Positions 1 to 10,763 are shown, numbered from the stretch's first letter. The stretch: DNA of 64,000 nt from Aquilaria yunnanensis (GCA_039654915.1 CM077593.1:37666501-37730500), one strand, 5' to 3'. Notes: a model not told the origin generated them from the letters alone. A program made the numbers and translations.

Positions 1-1332
1 CTTCATTGGTTTGATGCATGGGACATGGCTTAGAATATTAGGAACACCAACTTCTTGGATGGGCAGCAACTCACTTGATTCTTGTAGTTCATCGCCACTT
101 AATTCCTGAAAAGAAGACAACACAACACTAGAAGAAGACTCCATTATGTTAGATAAATGTATGGCTTCTCTGTAGGTCTTTCTCTCTTCACTCGGCTTGG
201 GTTCATTGCACTCTTGTCTTCTCTCAACTTCGCACTCAATTTCTTCTCTTGGGAACTCTCCACTCTTCTTCCCCTCATGTTCACTCTTCTCACTTAATCT
301 CTCGGTTGTTCTCTCAACTTTCCCCTCATCACTCTTGCCCTCAACTTTCCCCTCATTTACTTTTCCCTCAACCTCACTTTCAATTTTTCTTTGATCCTCC
401 AAGACTTGTTGTGGTGAAAGTGGAACAAGCATGATTGACTTTTCTTGTTGAGATTGAGACAAGTCTCCTTTTGTGATCTCCATGTTTGGCTTGGGTACTT
501 CTCTTACATCTTTGCTCCATGCTCTTCTCCATGTGGAAATTCCTCCTTGACACATCTTGGATGCCTTGGACCTTTTGATGATTTTCTCGGCCTTGGTGGC
601 ATAATAAAGCAAATCCTCTATGTTCAAATAAGGTGCCATTTCCACTTTGTTGGCAATCTCAGGATTGAGACCATTAATGAATCTAGCAATGGTGGTCTCC
701 TCATCCTCCATGATGTTGGCTCGGGTCAAGGTTATCTCCAAGTCTTTGTGGTAGTCCTCCACACTCCTTTGGCCTTGCACTAGCTTTTGAAGCTTTAAGC
801 GTTGATCTCTATAGTAGGAGCTAGGCACAAATCTCCTCCTCATTAAGGCTTTAAGGGCTCTCCATGTATGTATGGGCTCCTCCTCATTCCTTCTCCTAGA
901 AGTAACATCCTGATTCCACCATACAAGAGCATAATTAGTGAACTTTATGGTAGCCAATTTAACCTTTTCTTTCTCGGAGTAATGATGGCAATCAAACACC
1001 ATCTCAATCTTTTGTTCCCACTCCCAATATGCATCGGGATCACTCCTCCCTTGGAAGGATGGAATGGTAAACTTGATGGAGTTGAGATTGTTGTCCTCTC
1101 TTGGCTCACACCTCCTTAGAAACCCATGGTCATGCCAAACTCTTTCTTCCTCCTCGGGTTCTTCTCTCCTTGGTCCTCTCCTTGGTTGCAAGATGGGATT
1201 TGGTTTCCTTGGCAACCTCAAATCAATGTCTTCAATCCTCCCCACAAGTTTATTGAGAGTTTCTTGAAATTCTCTCATGGTAGGCTCCTTATTGTGTCTA
1301 ACTTCCATCTTTCTATCCTCCTGGCCCTCCAT
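1..1332 (-). CDS. Gag of Ty3/gypsy element K (partial, open to window edge)
   Basis: Structural capsid polyprotein of an LTR retrotransposon, which would package the element RNA in cytoplasmic particles. The frame opens at an ATG at 1332 (MEGQEDRKMEV) and stays open through 444 codons to the left edge. Typical retrotransposon gag signatures follow in order: FTIPSFQGRSDPDAYWEWE near residue 90, KFTNYALVWW near 125, RRRFVPSSYYRD near 160 and QGQRSVEDYHKDLE near 180. After about residue 250 it becomes rich in Glu, Lys and Ser. The zinc knuckle and protease are not reached. No stop or frameshift was seen, so this copy may be young. The start was chosen because it is the first in-frame Met before the conserved region. 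Confidence 0.85.
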   Translation of the reverse strand, partial: MEGQEDRKMEVRHNKEPTMREFQETLNKLVGRIEDIDLRLPRKPNPILQPRRGPRREEPEEEERVWHDHGFLRRCEPREDNNLNSIKFTIPSFQGRSDPDAYWEWEQKIEMVFDCHHYSEKEKVKLATIKFTNYALVWWNQDVTSRRRNEEEPIHTWRALKALMRRRFVPSSYYRDQRLKLQKLVQGQRSVEDYHKDLEITLTRANIMEDEETTIARFINGLNPEIANKVEMAPYLNIEDLLYYATKAEKIIKRSKASKMCQGGISTWRRAWSKDVREVPKPNMEITKGDLSQSQQEKSIMLVPLSPQQVLEDQRKIESEVEGKVNEGKVEGKSDEGKVERTTERLSEKSEHEGKKSGEFPREEIECEVERRQECNEPKPSEERKTYREAIHLSNIMESSSSVVLSSFQELSGDELQESSELLPIQEVGVPNILSHVPCIKPMK

Positions 1333-1662
1333 ACTCCTGAAAATAACAAAGATCCTCACAAACACTCACCTCACGTGTTTCACTCAAAATATGAACACTC
1401 AAAACACTCAATTTGTTAGTGAGATATTGCTTATTCAAAGAGTTCTCCAAAGTTCTAAGAAAACTATCCTCAAAGCACACAAGAAAACTTGAATTTTTGA
1501 AGAACTATTTTGACTCCAAAAGAGGTGGGCTAAACAAGCTTTAAAAGACTCTAGGAAGCCCTTGCAATTGATGATTACAAGAACCACAAAGAAAGCTTTT
1601 TGGCTCAAAACAATGGGATAGGTTTTGGGGCGCACAACTTTCAACACTTTGAGAAAACTTCT

Positions 1663-1752
1663 TTTTGCAAGCTCTTTTCTTTTCTTTTCTTTGCTCTTTC
1701 TTTTTCTTTTCTTTTCCTTCCTTTTTTTTTTCCTCCTTTTTTTTTTTTGCTT
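1663..1752. repeat. Polypyrimidine/polypurine low-complexity tract
   Basis: About 90 bases of almost pure T/C on the plus strand (runs of CTTTT, then long T runs). It lies in the untranslated leader of element K, where the element's own RNA would be purine-rich. Likely slippage-prone; no other role is visible. Confidence 0.8.
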
Positions 1753-2229
1753 GCTGTTTTGATGCTAACCAAACGTTCTCCTTGAAACTCCTTGCTGCCA
1801 AAGACAAAAAGTTAAAATTCTTTTCGGCCAAGACAAGAAAACTAGTGAAATTGGCACAATTTGAAGCAACTTTTTGATACCAAAAATTCCTGAACTTGGA
1901 TCCTTCTTTTTTGAAGTTTTCTGGACTCTAAGATGCTGGAAACAATGAAAACAAAAGAGATTAATATGGCTGGAAATGAAACAGAAAGATAAGAAATAAT
2001 CAGGAACAAACAATTTGAAACCGAGAACACAAGGTGACACTGATTGGCTTCTTTTTGTTGTTTTTGTGATTTTCGGACTTGAACAAGGATGGAATAAAAA
2101 AAGGACAGACCTGAAACAAGAAGAAAACAGATTAAAACAGAGAATTAAAGCACGAAATTACTGGACAAAATTGAAGGAAAAATGAAGAGAAACAAGAACA
2201 CAAAGATATGTCCTTCAATGGAACTTGTG

Positions 2230-2241
2230 GCTCTGATACCA
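2230..2241 (-). other. Primer-binding site, tRNA-iMet type (element K)
   Basis: Read on the minus strand this is TGGTATCAGAGC, the standard plant PBS complementary to the 3' end of initiator tRNA-Met. It lies two bases inside the LTR end at 2244. Confidence 0.92.
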
Positions 2242-2243
2242 AC

Positions 2244-3268
2244 TGATGCGAACCCCGATGGTATAAAGACCATGAAACTCACCCAAGATGTTTTTCAAGC
2301 TCCACAAGACATCAAAGAGACTGGGTTTGAAGACCCCCACCCCTAATCAACCTGTGATTAGAAACGAGAAGTATAGAACTCCAAGAACACAAGCACACTT
2401 GTGCACCAAGGCAGTCCGCCAAGAACCAAAGAGAAAACCTCTCCAAAGAGCAATATTATTTCGGCAATAATCTGTATATTTACATCCAGAATATGTGCCT
2501 TTATATAGGCCTAAACTATGGTTAAAAGCTGGGCAAAATTCGCAGCCCAAGTCACCTAGGAAACCTAGTTACAAAGGACTCAAGAAAACCTAGTCAAACT
2601 AGGACTCTAACACACTTTTAACACATGTTTAAGGTGTGCAGCGAATTCCTTTTATCCTAAATGACCTGAATCAATTCCATGGCCTAAATAACATCCTAAA
2701 TAATGTAAATAAATACGAAAATAAAATAAAATACGTTACAAAACAAGATTGGCCATAAAAACTCGAAAATAGCCTTCTTGGGTGATTCTGGCTTGTGTCT
2801 CCAACTTCAAGCTGAAATTCGAACTTGATGCAGCAATGATTTCTCAAAATTCAAAGCATAAAAGTTGTAGATATCTTTCTTAGATTCGAAACCACACTTG
2901 AATCACACAAAATGGACTTCCGAATCGAAAGATATTCCCAAAATACTGCAACTGCTTCTGAACCAGCGATAACTCGTAAATCGCGACTTTGAAGCTAAAT
3001 TGGACCTCCTTATCGTGCAAAATGGGTTTCATGATCTTCATATGATTTGTAGCTCTAGATGTTATCTTTCCAATGAATCAAGAATCAGTCAATTCTGATC
3101 TGTTTGGCTCAATATATGATTTTTCCACTAGAACATCGCCAATCTGTCAACATCCGAGCTTGAAGTGCACTAGTGAGCTCCTTAGCCTTTTTCCTTGTCA
3201 ATGGTCCACTAGAAACCTTCAGTGGGTCCTTGCCTTCCTTGGTTGTGCCTTCTTTGATTGTATCATCA
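2244..3268 (-). repeat. 5' LTR of element K (1025 bp)
   Basis: Bounded on the minus strand by TGATG at 3268 and CATCA at 2244, next to the PBS. The right boundary is set sharply by the resumption of Tat integrase sequence at 3269. A TATA-like box lies on the minus strand near 2499-2508. The right-hand part includes chance plus-strand frames that run into the Tat integrase; these are not genes. Confidence 0.85.
2499..2508 (-). promoter_or_regulatory. TATA box in LTR of element K
   Basis: Minus strand reads CCTATATAAAG, about 255 bases before the LTR/PBS boundary. This is a plausible RNA polymerase II start region for the genomic transcript. Confidence 0.6.
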
Positions 3269-3558
3269 GTGAACACAGAGAAATAGCTGAGTTGAGAAGA
3301 AAAGCTTTTCAGCAAAGAGTGGCCGCGGCTATAAACTTACGAGCCAGGCCAAAGGGAATCAACAAAGGAGACCTCATTCTCCGAAAGGCTTACTTTGCAC
3401 CCCAAAGGCCCTTCCACAGAGTACTTCGCGCAAATTGGGAAGGACCTTATCTGGTTCTTGCCGAAGTACGAAAAGGCGTGTACAGACTCGGCGACGCCGA
3501 AGTCGTAGAATTAAAAATACCTAGCATTCAGATGCCTTGAAAAAATTCTATGCTTAAA
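3269..3558 (+). pseudogene. Integrase C-terminal end of Tat element G
   Basis: Matches the last 90 or so residues of the complete copy at 22782-23072: the EHREIAELRRKAFQQRVAAA helix, then KGDLILRKAYFAPQRP and the GPY/F-type module NWEGPYLVLAEVRKGVY. The module helps integrase act on chromatin. Near 3510-3530 a small deletion shifts the frame, so it ends in a short wrong tail instead of the family ending NTWHSDALKKFYA. An ATG at 3073 joins LTR sequence of element K to this fragment by chance and is not the gene start. No catalytic residues remain. Confidence 0.85.
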
Positions 3559-3944
3559 GTTTCACGGAAGAATTATGTTGTACAAATTTGGAAAATATGC
3601 TAAGTACAGAAGTTTCTTAGAAAAATTCTCAAGTATAAAAAGTGTACAAGCCAGAATTCTGCGAAGGCGTTCGCCGTAATAAGTGCAGATACGATTTCCC
3701 GAAGTCCCTTTAGCGATCACGTTCGGGAAAAATGGGAAATAAAAAATCTCGCGAAGGTGCTCGCCGAAATAAGCACAGATATGATTTTCTGAAGTCCCTT
3801 GAGCGATCATGTTCGGGACAAAGGGGAGAACGAAACATCTCGCAAAAAGACTTAGCCAAAAAAAATCTTCATTAAGGTGAATCGGCTTACAGAGAAGGAG
3901 AAGTACCAAAAGAAGAAGAAAAAGGCAAGGAGTCCTAGGACAAA
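3559..3944. repeat. Decayed TTGAGC..GTTCGGG repeat spacer (element G)
   Basis: This is the equivalent of the tandem-repeat tract between pol and the antisense gene in copies A and C. At least two units are visible: AGCGATCACGTTCGGG near 3712 and TTGAGCGATCATGTTCGGG near 3799, each followed by a purine-rich stretch. No gene is seen. Confidence 0.6.
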
Positions 3945-4627
3945 CTAAGGAATTTCGGCGTCCCGAGAGCCACCAGCCCCTACGTCCTTGTCCACCACCT
4001 TTGGCACCGAGATAGAAGAAGGCAAGTTCAGGTGCTCAATCTTGGACCAGGACCACCGAGGCCCCTCGGGAATGTTTAGACCCTCCAAGAAAGAAAGGTC
4101 TCTGGCAACCTCTGAAGAACTTGGTGCCGAGTGAGGCAAAACCTGTCCTAGAAAGCGACCTTGGCCATCTGGTCGGACTTGTCCTTCTCGACCTCAAGTT
4201 CCTCAAGATCATTCTGCAGATCCACGACCTCCTTCTTCAGTGCCTTCATCTTCTTCTTCTTCGGCTCCTTCTTTAAAGAATCGACCTCGGCTTGGAGCTC
4301 GGCATTTTCAGCAAGCGCCTTCGCCAGGAGATCCTCAGATTCCGACTTCTCCTTTAGATGTGCCTCATTTTCCGAAATCAGCTCCGCCACCTGGGAGCTG
4401 AGGTCAAAAATCATCTTCGGAGGAGGGTACTGAAGTCCAGCCTTCAGTTGGGCTCGAAAAATGGTAACCTCATTACTACGGTTCGAAAAGCAAAATTGGT
4501 CAGAACGTGGCAATCTCGTAATGGCATACGAAGGAAGAAAGAACTTTTTCTTCCATTTTTCTAGTTTTTTGGGGGTGGTGCAGCAAGTGTGAGACAAAAG
4601 GGGTTGCCAGCTCTCGGGAACAGGCAT
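3945..4627 (-). pseudogene. Internally deleted antisense gene of element G
   Basis: Minus-strand frame with the family start MPVPESWQPLL at 4627. It follows the Transposase_28-like region for about 77 residues, to QLKAGLQYPPPKMI. It then jumps directly into the coiled-coil region (SSQVAELISENEAHLKEK onward), so about 1.7 kb of the middle, including all three introns, is missing while the frame is kept. The uninterrupted frame is 159 codons and stops at 4148 (KVAF). The remaining C-terminal piece (RDLSFLEGLNIPEGPRWSW, down to 3945) is in another frame. Its TATA box survives at 4877-4886. It could be a relic, or a short two-part protein. Confidence 0.75.
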
Positions 4628-4876
4628 GTTGGCTGAGAAACGAGTTCCGAAAAAGGAAAGAAAACAACTTCCGAAAAAATCTAAAAATCAGAGGATTTTG
4701 GAAATCAAAAACCCACCAAATGACTTGCCAAAATCTGGGTTTGAAGTCGCCGTCGTGAAAGATTGCCGGAAAAAACTCTGTCAAACAGCACCGCTACGGA
4801 AAGCAGGGGAAAAAACAGCTGGAAGTAGGGAAAAGAGCAGGAGCAAAACCAAAAAAGGAACTTATGATGGAATGGG

Positions 4877-4886
4877 CTATATATAG
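4877..4886 (-). promoter_or_regulatory. TATA box of antisense gene (element G)
   Basis: CTATATATAG, about 250 bases upstream of the antisense start at 4627, in the same flanking context (GGGC on one side, GGCC on the other) as in copies A and C. Confidence 0.6.
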
Positions 4887-5271
4887 GCCGAAGGTGGGTA
4901 GACGAACCGGCGTCATAAGTACCCCTTGAAGGCGAACAGTCGCCATAACTGTTCTCTGTGCCCGAAAAGATGCGCCCTCTGTAACCGACGCGACTCTCCT
5001 CTAATGACAGTGTGCCATGTGTCAGCCGCCACGCCAAAATAGGGGACACGCCTGGTCATGAGACGTGACGTTGCACAGACCTGCAAAAGGAAAAAGGAAA
5101 GAAGTAGGTTGCCTCGAAGACACCAAAAGACAGGCCATGGCCGAACAGCCCATATCTTCGGGCAAAAGGTGTACCTACGGCACAGGTTTTACTCCCTCAA
5201 AACTCCCAAAGAGCATCCTCGAAAAGACTACAAATCGAGGTCTCCACTTCGGCTTTCCAAAGGGGGGCATG

Positions 5272-6024
5272 TGATAGCCGAAGGGCTATCGCCTCTATCT
5301 GACCCGAACTCCGAGCGTCAGGGAACGCGAGGATACTATTAGCCCCCCCGAGGTACTAAACAGATCACCTTCGAAGATGGAGAATCAGCTATTGCAAGAC
5401 GAAGAGGATCTCCTCGAAGGCGAAACCCTGAATCAGGGAACTCCCTGAACTACGGGCATATTTCCCGAAGGGGCATCGTCCGCGCCAGAGGACGACCTCG
5501 TCCAAGGACTTCGGGAGTACGGCATGAGCATTTAAAGAGCCTTTGACATGTCGCCCACAGACGTTACAGGCTGCCCCGAACGGCGGTCTGACACACCGAC
5601 ACCATCCAGGTCCCATCATGACCTGTCTCGATTCAAGGCTCAAGAAACCTGACACCGGCTACTTGTCCCCTACGCCCAGAAATTCAGGAAAGATCTGACC
5701 GAACACGTGTCATGATCTGAACGGGCTAAATACTCCTATAAATACTAGGAAATAAACCTGGGCAAAGGATCGATCCTTGAGCAGACTCCTCTCCTCGAGA
5801 AAACACAAACAGGCAAGACCGTTCTGCATTTCAGTGCTCCTCCCTTATTTTCTTTCAGGACACTGACTTGGGCGTCAGAGGCTCCTCCCCGAAAACACAC
5901 CCCGGGGACCTCCTAACCCTCTCTTCTGAGCTTTTCAGGCGCGCTCCCCTGGGCAGTTCGGGACTCCAGGCGATCTCCCTCTCAAGAAGTCCCTCTACAA
6001 GTCTCAATGTCACTACACGAAGAT
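5272..6024 (+). repeat. 3' LTR of Tat element G (truncated)
   Basis: Starts TGATAGCCGAAGGGCTATC directly after the polypurine tract AAAGGGGGGCATG. It shows CACGTGTC at 5704 and CTATAAATA at 5736. The LTR-encoded gag ATG is at 6007, but the sequence breaks after 18 of the usual 32 bases. Confidence 0.85.
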
Positions 6025-6387
6025 ACGCCTCTACCACCTTTAGGAAGAAGAACTTCCTTTGCCACCCTCGCCAACTGTCCTTGGTGTCGAAGGTGAACAT
6101 ATACTTTTTGTTCCTAGATCCTCGGGGTAGGATGAAATAGAAGCCACCCTTTGGGACCGAATAGAGCTTGTAATACTGTATAAAGATGACAAAGTGGGGT
6201 TCTATCCTGAAAACCCCACACATGTAGAGAAAAGCATTGAGGTAGGAATAGGAGTTGGGATGAAGCTAATTCACGGCTATGCCATGGAATAGGAAAAAGT
6301 CACAAATCATCTTCGGAGGAGGAAACCAAAGGTTGGCCTTCAATTGGGCTTAGAAAATGGTAACCTCATCCAAATTATTCATGTGGA
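6025..6387 (-). pseudogene. Antisense-gene exon 1 fragment (Tat)
   Basis: Minus-strand piece of the Tat antisense gene, about 121 codons, from MNNLDEVTIF to KVVEA. It includes the conserved stretches GIAVN, FVIFIQYYKLYSVPKGGFY and [14 protein letters not shown]. Stop codons occur in the first 60 codons, so it is broken. It abuts the truncated LTR on the left and, after about 11 unmatched bases, a gag fragment on the right. Confidence 0.8.
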
Positions 6388-6398
6388 TGGTAAGCAAA

Positions 6399-7213
6399 GG
6401 GTGACCTCAAAGCACTTGCAAAGGGTAGTGTCATCGGCACCGTGTAGCACCATACTATGCCTATACTTGGTCAGGTGGGCTTGAGGGTCACTATGCCTGT
6501 CATAGGATTCCAAGCTTGGCGCTCGAAAGTCACTTGGCATTGGTGCTTCCACTACCGTCCGGACGAAGGGTGACTCTTCTCCGGTGAAGGTCTTAGATAA
6601 CCTTGACCAGACAGGCTTTCGGGCGATCTGCCTCTCCACTATCTTTCACCTCTCTAGGATCTTTTCCATGAGGACGGTGGCACTAGGGTCTTCCCGCCGC
6701 GTGGAGGGCTCCGGCAATGGAGAACGACGCCTCCTTTTCGGGGAGTAACTTTAGTTGCGGAGGGATTGTGATCTTCTTTCCGGTGATGAACTTCGTCAGC
6801 GAGAAGTCCTAGCCCCTTTGGACCCCATTTCTTCAGTACGTCGGCCTCTGGGGGTACGTCCTCCGTAGAGGTCTCGGCACGAAAGTCCTCACTGCTTGAG
6901 CTTCGGTGAGTGGACTTCGGGCTTATCTCCCGACGGCGAGTTGGCAGAGGGGCCCTTCGGACCGAATGTGGTTGTGACCACCTTTGGTCCAACTGTTGCA
7001 TCAATTCGGCCACAACAGAGCACTGAAAATCATGTAGGAAGCTCATCGTGATCATTAGGGGACGTTCCTCCTTATGGGCAGAAGTCCCTGGGGCTGGTTG
7101 TTCGGTCGCCGGTTGATTCTCCAACACGGATGGGGACTTCGAGAGTCCCTTATCCTTAGAATGCCGAGTTTCAATGACGGCTACTTGGGAGTGGATTCCC
7201 ACAGACGACGCCA
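6399..7213 (-). pseudogene. Tat gag 5' fragment, minus strand
   Basis: Reads from a primer-binding site (7198-7213) leftwards through the N-terminal half of gag: [39 protein letters not shown], a basic Ser/Arg-rich linker, then RKPVWSRLSKTF and DPQAHLTKYRHSMVLHGADD. It ends at CKCFEVTL, before the capsid core. Frames are disrupted around 6640-6860. The LTR that should precede it is missing: the sequence reverses into plus-strand gag at 7210-7213. Confidence 0.82.
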
Positions 7214-7866
7214 GTTCCATCGGGATCACGGTCATGACACTGAGGATTGCTTCCAACTTAGGAAGTACATCGAGTCCCTAATCAAGCAGGGCTAACTTCG
7301 CCGGTACCTGGGGATCTCCTCTCCCAGGGGAAAGAGGGAGGAGGAAAGAATGGAAGATGAGGACTATGATTTTGACCGATGATGGAACCAAAGTCCCAAG
7401 AAGAATCCTCCACCATCTGCCGGAGTAATCCAGACGATCACCACGGGGCTACCTTCGGCAAAGAGGAAGAGGAAAGCCAGGGAGATCTAAGTGATGGTAT
7501 TCAGTAACCCATTGAACAAGCTCATTAGGAAAGATGGCTCTACCGTAGTATTCCCACATGATGACCCACTCCTTATTATGGCAAGGATTGGGAGTTTTGA
7601 CGTAAAAAGTGTGCTCCTAGATGACAGGTCCAACACCAATGTTCTATTCTCCCACCTGTTGCCAAGCTTGGGCATCGCGAAAGCTGACCTCAAACCTGTT
7701 ACATCTCCTACCTTTGGGGTAGGTCCTTTCGAACTCCCTATCCACGGGTGGATTGACCTACCTCTGATTTTAAGCGGAACTTTTATTCAAAACAATCCAA
7801 ATCGCCTCAACCATGACCAGGTTCATAGTCATTGACGTCCCTTCTTCGTACGATGCAATCCTTGGC
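7210..7866 (+). pseudogene. Tat gag zinc-knuckle and protease fragment
   Basis: Plus-strand piece starting at the zinc-knuckle-like motif [21 protein letters not shown] and running to the end of the protease. The protease site reads LLDDRSNTNVLFSHLLPSLG, where intact copies have DDGS, so the active-site Gly is changed to Arg. Stops occur near 7293 and 7380, and the last part (around 7775-7815) is scrambled relative to the intact copy. It is inverted relative to both neighbours. Confidence 0.8.
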
Positions 7867-8266
7867 GGGGGAAAACATCCTCCATAGAGGACTCATCACG
7901 GAAGTCCTCACTGCCCGAGCTTCGGTGAATGGACTTCAGGCTTTTCTCCTGATGGGGAGTTGGCGGAGGGGCCCTTCAGACCGAATGTGGTTGTGACAAC
8001 CTTTGGTCCAACTGTTGTGTCATTTCAGCCACAACAGAGCACTGAAAATCATGTAGGAAGCTCATCGTGATCCTTAGCGGACGTTCATCCTCAGGCACAG
8101 AAGTCCCTATGGCCGGTTGTTCAGTCACCGGCTGATTCTCCGGCGTGGATGGGGACTTTGGGAGTCCCTTATCCTTAGAACACCGAGTTTCAATGATGGC
8201 TACCTGGGAGTGGATTCCCACATACGGCGCCAAATGATGCCCGTTGGCATCTTCATTATATGACAT
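7867..8266 (-). pseudogene. Start of gag of Tat element H (ATG inside LTR)
   Basis: Minus-strand frame beginning with the ATG at 8266, inside the 5' LTR. It reads through the primer-binding site and into the gag N-terminus (MSYNEDANGHHLAPYVGIHS, then EDERPLRITMSFLHDF and QCSVVAEMTQQLDQR), and becomes broken near 7975. It stops at the rearrangement junction near 7867. It belongs to the LTR at 8235-9074. Confidence 0.78.
8217..8232 (-). other. Primer-binding site of Tat element H
   Basis: Minus strand TGGCGCCGTATGTGGG, two bases from the LTR end. The same site reads TGGCACCGTCTGTGGG in copy C. I did not assign the priming tRNA. Confidence 0.75.
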
Positions 8267-9074
8267 AATGGCCTGAAGTAGGGACTTCCGGTGTGGAGAG
8301 TATCTGAAGGAGAGACTTCTGAGGTGAAAGTTCCTAAAATGCTCAAAAGAATATGGGTTAGAGGTCCCCGAAGTGTGTTTCCAGGGGAGGAGCCTCCGAC
8401 ACCCAAGTTAGTATTTTGCAAGTAATGAATGGAGAAAAGAGAGCAGAGTTTCCTTAGGGTTACAGTCCTATCTTACCAAGGTCATTTGCCAAGTATTTAT
8501 AAGGGGGCATCAGGAGAAGTCCGTATGACACAGCCTGCTCAGATCATGACACGTGTTTGGTCGGATGCGATCCGTACCTTCAGGGATAGGGATCTCCAAC
8601 TGGCCATAGGCCGTTCTGGCTAGAAGGCCATGGGAGGTTTGTGTGTTAGGGGCATGTGTGAGGGCTCTGTGTCAGAGGCTCCTTAACCATTTTTTTCGTG
8701 TTCAAAAGATCATGAAGGAGACCTCTTCGGGATAGGAGGGCTTCCTTGCCGAGGTTACTCCAGTTATTCGCAAGTCTCCTCAGTACAGAGGACCTCCTTC
8801 GGAGGATGTTTTCCCCCGCCGAGGATGGTGAGTCTACTTTTCCCAAAGCTCGTCAGGTCATCTTACCGAGGATGGTAATGTGCCATGTTTTCGAGGCTGG
8901 TACTGTTATTCCTCTAGGGTGATGGTGGATTTTTTTAGGTCAAGGGGTCAGGGACCGCGGACCCTATTTTCCCGACGTTGGTGCTCGCATTCCCCGAAGA
9001 TGATGCTTGTCCTCCCCGAGGGTGGTTCTTTGTCATAGCTTGGAGGTTTGAGGGTAATAGCCCTTTGGCTATCA
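8235..9074 (-). repeat. 5' LTR of Tat element H (840 bp)
   Basis: Minus strand starts TGATAGCCAAAGGGCTATTA at 9074 and ends CATCA at 8235, followed by the PBS and gag. It carries a TATA box near 8493-8503 and CACGTGTC upstream (near 8549). The presumed target duplication to the right is ATAGT (9075-9079); its partner is lost in the rearrangement. Confidence 0.88.
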
Positions 9075-10751
9075 ATAGTCATTTACATATGTTTATTGCA
9101 TGTTTTATGGACTAACCAATGATACTTATTGTTGCTGCATACATATGTTTGTTGTTTGTGTTTGGATGCTGAATTTGGTTGCTTTTTGTTGGATACATAC
9201 ATTGTGTTTCTTGTGTGTTTGTGTCTTTGAAGGTAGGTAATATGAAGCCTAATATGACCTTAAGCACATAAGCGTGCTCCTTACTAAGTTTCCAAGTGAA
9301 ACTTACTTCCCCTTAATTTTGTCCATTTCAGGTGCTGTGGATAGATCTCATTCAACCTGACCCTTGTCATTTGAGTTTTGATCTAAAATTTTAGGCACTT
9401 AAGCTTCCATGTATCTAGTTATGATCTATATTTTTTGGTGATTTTAGGAGCATATTTCTTATTTTTGGTGGTGGTGCTTACTGTGTTATGCAGTAGCTAT
9501 CTAGCATTTTATTTCTAGAGTGCATTGTGTCTAGCGCTCTCCTATAACTAGGGTGTATGTTTTAGCTTACTTAATAACATTATATAGTGCATGGATGAAT
9601 GGACATGTAAGGCATGTGAAGTTTGGACATGTAAGTGAACAATTATGGCCTATTTTGCTATGCATGTCGATGGTAAGCAGAGGCTGCCTAAGTGTGCCAC
9701 ATGGACTGCTTGTTTGTAAATTTTGTATTGGCTATGTAAAGATGCTAGCTACAAGGGAATATTATTCCTAGGTTTCTTGGACATCTATGGAATAGCCTTG
9801 GGGGGCTTACCCCTTGTGAATGAAGTGTTTGAATGCTTATAAAATTTTGTATGGGCAAAAGGGTCATAAAATGACCATAATTGTGACCTTGCACTCTCAG
9901 TACTATAACTCCCTGTGTAGAATGAATCTTGGTATGAAATTTTGTCCACACCTAGAGCACATCTGGAGGTTTAAATGATGTCTAAAATTTCTATATTTGG
10001 AGCCCTATAGCTAAATATATGATGTTTCAAATTTCGCTAAGTTACTGTTCATTTGGTCATAATATTGGAACCAAGTTCAAAAATCCATAACATGGTCCAT
10101 AGGTGGGCTATTGATGTAAAATTTATTTCCCTGGTTTGTTCTAAGACTCTAATTGATAATGGAAGCAAGAAAACATAAGTCTACATAGCTAGATTGGTAC
10201 AGCTTTGTAGAACAAGTTTCAGGTGCAGTGGCTGGAAACTTGAATCTAGTAAGAATGCCTAATGTGTGGTAGTTAAGATTGAGACTTGTGCTAGTGTTTT
10301 CATTCATTGCTACATTGGTGTGCATAAAATGTGAGTATGTGTGTAATGGTTGGACCAATATACATGTGCTTACATAGTGGCCAACAGTGCCACTTTGGTA
10401 TGCACACTAAAGGTATTATTCTGATGGCCTACAAGACATGTCAATGCACAATTTTGGCACCATAATAGGACTACCCCAGAGTGGATAACAGTAGTCACAT
10501 CCTGACTAACTACCCAAGGTATCCCTTATACCTTAGAGCAAGTCAAGTTACCTACCCTAAGGTTGCCACACTAGACTACTATGATCCATTACCAGACCTC
10601 TTGCATCCAAAAAGCACTTGACCTAGTTTCACCATCTTCACTTGCATCCAAAGCCAGATGATAACTCACAAATGTTAGTTAGTACTAACTACCCTAGCAT
10701 ATGGATAGCAATTTAGAGCTCATTTTTTGGCCTCCAGTGTCTATGAACCGG
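9075..10751. other. No gene recognised (1.7 kb, AT-rich)
   Basis: AT-rich DNA with only short chance frames on both strands. No retroelement protein motif was seen. If the LTR proposed at 10767-14064 is real, this would be its internal side. Confidence 0.5.
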
Positions 10752-10763
10752 GCTCCGATACCA
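10752..10763 (-). other. Possible primer-binding site, iMet-like
   Basis: Minus strand TGGTATCGGAGC, one mismatch from the iMet PBS, three bases from a possible LTR end (TGTCA). Confidence 0.5.

Larger units (their letters stand above)
1..3268 (-). mobile_element. Ty3/gypsy element K, 5' half, minus strand
   Basis: Minus-oriented LTR retrotransposon that leaves the window on the left. From right to left it shows a 5' LTR, an initiator-Met-type primer-binding site, a leader of about 0.9 kb and the start of an open gag. Its LTR abuts the Tat integrase at 3269, so K jumped into that older element. The target duplication would be GTGAA (3269-3273), but the other end is outside the window. The gag type and tRNA-Met primer distinguish it from the Tat family that fills most of the window. 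Confidence 0.88.
3269..6024 (+). mobile_element. Tat-type Ty3/gypsy element G, 3' part
   Basis: Remnant of a plus-strand Tat element: the integrase C-terminus, a spacer with decayed repeats, an internally deleted antisense gene and a 3' LTR. It is cut on the left by element K. On the right its LTR stops about 14 bases short of the usual end and is joined to another Tat fragment. Confidence 0.88.

Noticed and set aside
1541..1831. Lysine-rich minus-strand frame of 96 codons
   Set aside because: Product of the polypurine tract in the leader of element K, not a protein gene.
3073..3268. N-terminal part of a 155-codon frame ending in Tat integrase
   Set aside because: The first two thirds are LTR of element K in antisense; only 3269 onward is integrase.
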